Positions 7,055 through 9,680 of a stretch of 9,680 nucleotides of DNA are shown piece by piece. A program made the translations under genes and the position numbers. Numbering within the stretch: position 1 is the stretch's first letter; each line of letters begins with the position of its first letter. The notes under the pieces are model-generated. The model made no database searches, was not told the DNA's origin, and saw only the letters and a program-made list of their open reading frames with translations. Source of the DNA: Chromatiales bacterium. GTDB taxonomy: Bacteria; Pseudomonadota; Gammaproteobacteria; JACCYU01. Location of the stretch: contig JAPSGG010000029.1 in the NCBI GenBank assembly GCA_031177845.1, positions 1 through 9,680 of the forward strand. The letters run 5' to 3'.

Positions 7055-8455
7055 ATGGTTACACGACGCAGATTCTTAACCACCGGCGCCGCTATGGCGG
7101 GCGGTGCAGTTATGCTCGCCAATGCCCAGACAGGGCAGCGTAAGCAGACGAACATACAGCGCCAAGAAAAGCCTTACCACTTGAGCGTGGCCGACTATGC
7201 GGGTCTGCCACCCGGTCAACCGGGCAAGGACTACAACCCGGTCATCACGCCAAACAACGTTTCCCTGCCTTGGAAGATCGTGGACGGCGTCAAGGTCTAT
7301 CATCTGATCGCCGAGGTAGTCGATCACGAGTTCGCGCCGGGGTTGCGGGCAAAGTGCTGGGGCTACAACGGCCGAGTGCACGGTCCCACCATCGAGGCAG
7401 TCGAGGGTGATCGCATACGCATCTATGTGACCAATAAGCTCCCGGCCGGCACCAGCGTGCACTGGCATGGCATTCTGTTGCCCAATGGCATGGATGGTGT
7501 GGCCGGCCTGAATCAGAAGATCATCAGGCCCGGGGAGACGTTCAAATACGAATACACGCTCGTCCAGCACGGCACGCACATGTATCACTCGCATCATGAT
7601 GAGATGACGCAGATGGGGCTAGGCACGATGGGTCTTTTCATCATTCATCCGCGTAATCCGAGACGCCCGCGCCCCGATCGCGACTTCGCGTTCATGCTCT
7701 CCGAATGGCGGATCGATCCGGGGACGGCGCGGCCAAATCCGTTTGAGATGACCGATTTCAACATCTTCACGTTTAATGCCAAGGCCTTTCCCGGCACCGA
7801 GCCCATGGTTGCCAAACTCGGCGATCGCGTGCGTATCCGCTTGGCCAACGTGGCGGCTATGAGTCACCACCCAATTCACCTGCACGGCTACCAGTTTCCG
7901 ATCGTGGAGACCGACGGCGGGCAAATCCCGGAATCTGCGCAGCAAATTGAAACGAGCGTGCTTACGGCGATTGGCCAGTCACGGGCGTTCGAATTCATCG
8001 CAAACCAGCCCGGTGACTGGGCGATGCACTGTCACATGACCCACCACGTGATGAACCAGATGGGTCACCAGCTGCCGAACATGATCGGTATGAAACCAGG
8101 GGATCTCGATAAACAAGTGCGCTCGCTGGTACCGGCCTACATGATGACGATGGGCACGGACGGCATGGGTGAGCACGGACAACACGTGCAAAGCGGTCGT
8201 ATGGCGGTGCCGCCCAATAGCATTCCGATGGTCGGCGGCTACGGGCCGTTCGACTACATCACCATGGGCGGCTTATTCACGATTCTAAAGGTGCGCGAAA
8301 ACCTCACGAGCTATGACGATCCAGGCTGGTATGACCACCCTAGAGGGACAGTAGCGAGCCTCGCCAGCGGGGACGAGTTGCAGCGGGATGGGATTGATCC
8401 GGGCGTGACAGGCATGCAGGCTCCGGAGGGTGCACATCACGAGCACATGGGCTAG
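7055..8455 (+). CDS. Tat-exported two-domain multicopper oxidase (copper resistance type)
   Basis: This 466-residue periplasmic enzyme should oxidise Cu(I) to Cu(II), or phenolic substrates, while reducing oxygen to water. TRRRFLTTGAA at the N-terminus is a twin-arginine signal. The first cupredoxin domain (about 80-200) carries HWHG (136-139) and YHSHHDE (177-183). The second (about 205-346) carries HHPIHLHG (271-278) and HCHMTHHVMNQM (325-336). That gives every type 1, 2 and 3 ligand, with C326 and axial M336. CopA proteins are usually near 600 residues with three cupredoxin domains. This one seems to lack the middle domain, which fits a type B two-domain oxidase acting as a trimer. The C-terminus (about 361-466) has scattered Met and His, including MMTMGTDGMGEH and GAHHEHMG, probably for copper binding. 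It lies 36 bases after the channel gene, likely in the same operon. Confidence 0.94.
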   Translation: MVTRRRFLTTGAAMAGGAVMLANAQTGQRKQTNIQRQEKPYHLSVADYAGLPPGQPGKDYNPVITPNNVSLPWKIVDGVKVYHLIAEVVDHEFAPGLRAKCWGYNGRVHGPTIEAVEGDRIRIYVTNKLPAGTSVHWHGILLPNGMDGVAGLNQKIIRPGETFKYEYTLVQHGTHMYHSHHDEMTQMGLGTMGLFIIHPRNPRRPRPDRDFAFMLSEWRIDPGTARPNPFEMTDFNIFTFNAKAFPGTEPMVAKLGDRVRIRLANVAAMSHHPIHLHGYQFPIVETDGGQIPESAQQIETSVLTAIGQSRAFEFIANQPGDWAMHCHMTHHVMNQMGHQLPNMIGMKPGDLDKQVRSLVPAYMMTMGTDGMGEHGQHVQSGRMAVPPNSIPMVGGYGPFDYITMGGLFTILKVRENLTSYDDPGWYDHPRGTVASLASGDELQRDGIDPGVTGMQAPEGAHHEHMG

Positions 8456-8493
8456 GGATAGACAGAGTTCTTACTGGGAATGATCTATGCATT

Positions 8494-8706
8494 ATGGACA
8501 CTAGGCGAGTGGATAGTGTGGAGATCACCGCCAGCTTGGCGCATGGCTCGATGGCGCTGCTGGACAATGGGCTGCACATGGGCTCGCACGCCACTGCTTT
8601 AGTTAATGTGCACCGGCAACGAACGCATTCCACAGATGAGGACGCGCAGTTATGTCAAGAGGCACTGTGGCAGATAAGGCCACACATCTGGACAGCAGGC
8701 GTTTAG
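8494..8706 (+). pseudogene. Remnant resembling a DmeF-type cation diffusion facilitator
   Basis: Residues 18-33 of this short frame read GSMALLDNGLHMGSHA, close to the second membrane helix of DmeF-like CDF metal transporters (from memory GSMALLADGWHMGSHA). The conserved Asp-Gly-Trp has become Asn-Gly-Leu, losing a likely metal ligand. After ATAL the similarity ends, and a polar, non-membrane sequence runs to a TAG. A different forward frame near 8656-8690 has RGTVADKA, which might correspond to the FGTGKVGDLA stretch that follows in the family, suggesting frameshifts. The four other helices and the C-terminal domain are absent. It is too short to work as a transporter, so I treat it as a decayed gene. 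It sits directly after the oxidase gene and was perhaps once part of the metal operon. Confidence 0.5.
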
Positions 8707-8729
8707 AAGCATGGCTATGCTGCTCCATC

Positions 8730-9275
8730 CTAGTACCCGATAAGTATCAGGCGGTATGGTAATCGTACCCGCGAATGGCCGTATAGAGTTTCCGCAACCT
8801 TCCGCGTCTTATCGTAGTCCTGATTTATGATCTCACGGCCTCCGGTCAGGTACCTGTACGCGTTTGGGACCGCTAAAACTAGCGTGTCAACTTGAACCAT
8901 CACAAGGGCTTGAATTAAGTCTCTATAGATCACGTTTCCCATCCAGGCACGCCCCGCTTCCACCTCAAAGCCACAGCGCCAAATGGGATGATAAGCATCA
9001 ATCTCGTACATCAAAGTAGGCTGGCCGTTCTCTCCGAAGAAAACGGGCCGCTGGATTTTGTCAGCTTTGATCTTGCTCGCTTCAACCTCAAAGCCTAGCA
9101 GGACCAGATCGTCACGAATCGCCATAAGAACTTCATTGCTAGCCAAGCCCTTCTTCAGGTGCATGGTACCTATGCGGCTCTCGTGCTTGCGGAACACGGA
9201 AACGATTTCTTTTGCGAATTCGGGCGGCGGCTCAGTCAGCGGAAAGCTCATGTAGCGAATTGTGCTAGAGATCAT
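8730..9275 (-). CDS. Conserved hypothetical protein with a possible PD-(D/E)XK (BamHI/BglII-like) nuclease core
   Basis: The intact frame gives 181 residues from ATG 9275; TTG 9284 and ATG 9251 are other possible starts, and none has a clear ribosome binding site. It looks soluble and cytoplasmic. The core YEIDAYH (90-96), then GFEVEAGRAWMGN (102-114), YRDLIQALVMVQVDTLVLAV (117-136), and an end in SRVRLPYRLILIGY is a pattern I recall from conserved proteins of unknown function. D93 with E104-x-E106 on adjacent predicted strands matches the spacing style of BamHI (Asp, then ExE) and BglII-like enzymes, and a following RDL is also seen in that group. A nuclease fold is inferred; enzymatic activity is not shown. 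No methyltransferase gene lies beside it. It runs opposite to the copper operon and faces the CDF remnant. Confidence 0.75.
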   Translation of the reverse strand: MISSTIRYMSFPLTEPPPEFAKEIVSVFRKHESRIGTMHLKKGLASNEVLMAIRDDLVLLGFEVEASKIKADKIQRPVFFGENGQPTLMYEIDAYHPIWRCGFEVEAGRAWMGNVIYRDLIQALVMVQVDTLVLAVPNAYRYLTGGREIINQDYDKTRKVAETLYGHSRVRLPYRLILIGY

Positions 9276-9284
9276 ATGCGACAA

Positions 9285-9680
9285 CCACTCTACAGAAGGA
9301 CGCTGGTGCCACTTTCGTGAAGGCGCGTGGCTATGCTCCTTCCTACGCTGCGATTACCTGACTGCGTGACGCTTATGACGCATGTGTGAGTTGCTATGGC
9401 TTGGCTTTGAAAGATTTTAGGAAATTTATGGAACTGAGATTGGGGGCCATGGGGAGTCCGGAGAGGGCAAGAGGCTGGGGGAATGGGAGCCCGGACGGCC
9501 TACATATAGGTCGGTCGATGAGTCATCACCCGTCGGACACCTGATGCCTTTCTGTGCGCCGTGGCAGGCAGTTGAATTTGCGTGGCTCGCAGGCCATGGA
9601 GCTGGCTCGTGTTGTGCGTGCGGCAGGGCCGTTAGCCAGATTAGCCCGGAAGGCACACTATACTTGATGCTGAACATATA
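9285..9680. other. Stretch of about 400 bases with no supportable gene
   Basis: A reverse frame of 83 codons (9677-9426) and a short forward frame from 9429 are open, but both have odd composition, no membrane or catalytic motif, and no ribosome binding site I would trust. A gene continuing beyond the window edge cannot be excluded. No terminal inverted repeat or tRNA was seen. Confidence 0.4.

Noticed and set aside
7076..7597. Reverse open frame opposite the multicopper oxidase gene
   Set aside because: It is antisense to conserved HWHG and HSHH coding sequence and has no domain of its own.
9426..9677. Reverse open frame of 83 codons near the window end
   Set aside because: Pro/Ser/His-rich composition, no motif, no ribosome binding site; it could be part of something cut by the edge, but I cannot support it.

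Overview
The window comes from a Gram-negative, probably proteobacterial genome. It has outer-membrane efflux and lipoprotein genes, a Tat-exported periplasmic oxidase and moderately high GC. The sequence does not fix the genus. Much of it looks like an accessory region: an intact copper-resistance cluster sits among broken and truncated genes.

Layout. 3-620 (+): C-terminal part of a PTS enzyme I-type phosphotransferase, cut by the window edge and perhaps frameshifted at its tail. 621-1224: about 600 bases with no confident gene and two coding-like reverse frames. 1225-2541 (-): an intact PAS-PAS-GGDEF diguanylate cyclase with an RxxD inhibitory site. 2591-3139 (-): a two-membrane-segment conserved protein that appears broken by two compensating frameshifts. 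3395-3538 (-): a short remnant resembling the end of a PAQR/hemolysin III protein.

3840-8455 (+): the copper block. A promoter carries a 22-bp CsoR-type palindrome in its spacer. It drives a His-rich DUF4396 membrane protein and a CsoR-family repressor with the Cys-His-Cys copper site. Next come a secreted Cys/His-rich small protein (CopL-like), a Met-rich small lipoprotein, a TolC/CusC-type outer-membrane lipoprotein channel, and a Tat-exported two-domain multicopper oxidase with all copper ligands present. The likely logic is that Cu(I) releases CsoR, the periplasmic and outer-membrane metal-binding proteins buffer copper, the oxidase turns Cu(I) into Cu(II), and the TolC protein provides an exit. 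No P-type ATPase, RND pump or membrane-fusion protein lies in the window, so the channel's partner must be elsewhere or the set works differently.

8494-8706 (+): a remnant resembling a DmeF-type cation diffusion facilitator. 8730-9275 (-): a conserved protein of unknown role with a BamHI/BglII-like D...ExE arrangement, possibly a PD-(D/E)XK nuclease fold. 9285-9680: nothing I can support.

The points most worth following are the pump-less Met-rich-lipoprotein/TolC/oxidase module with its CsoR-controlled DUF4396 gene, the nuclease-like protein, and the decayed genes around the intact copper cluster.
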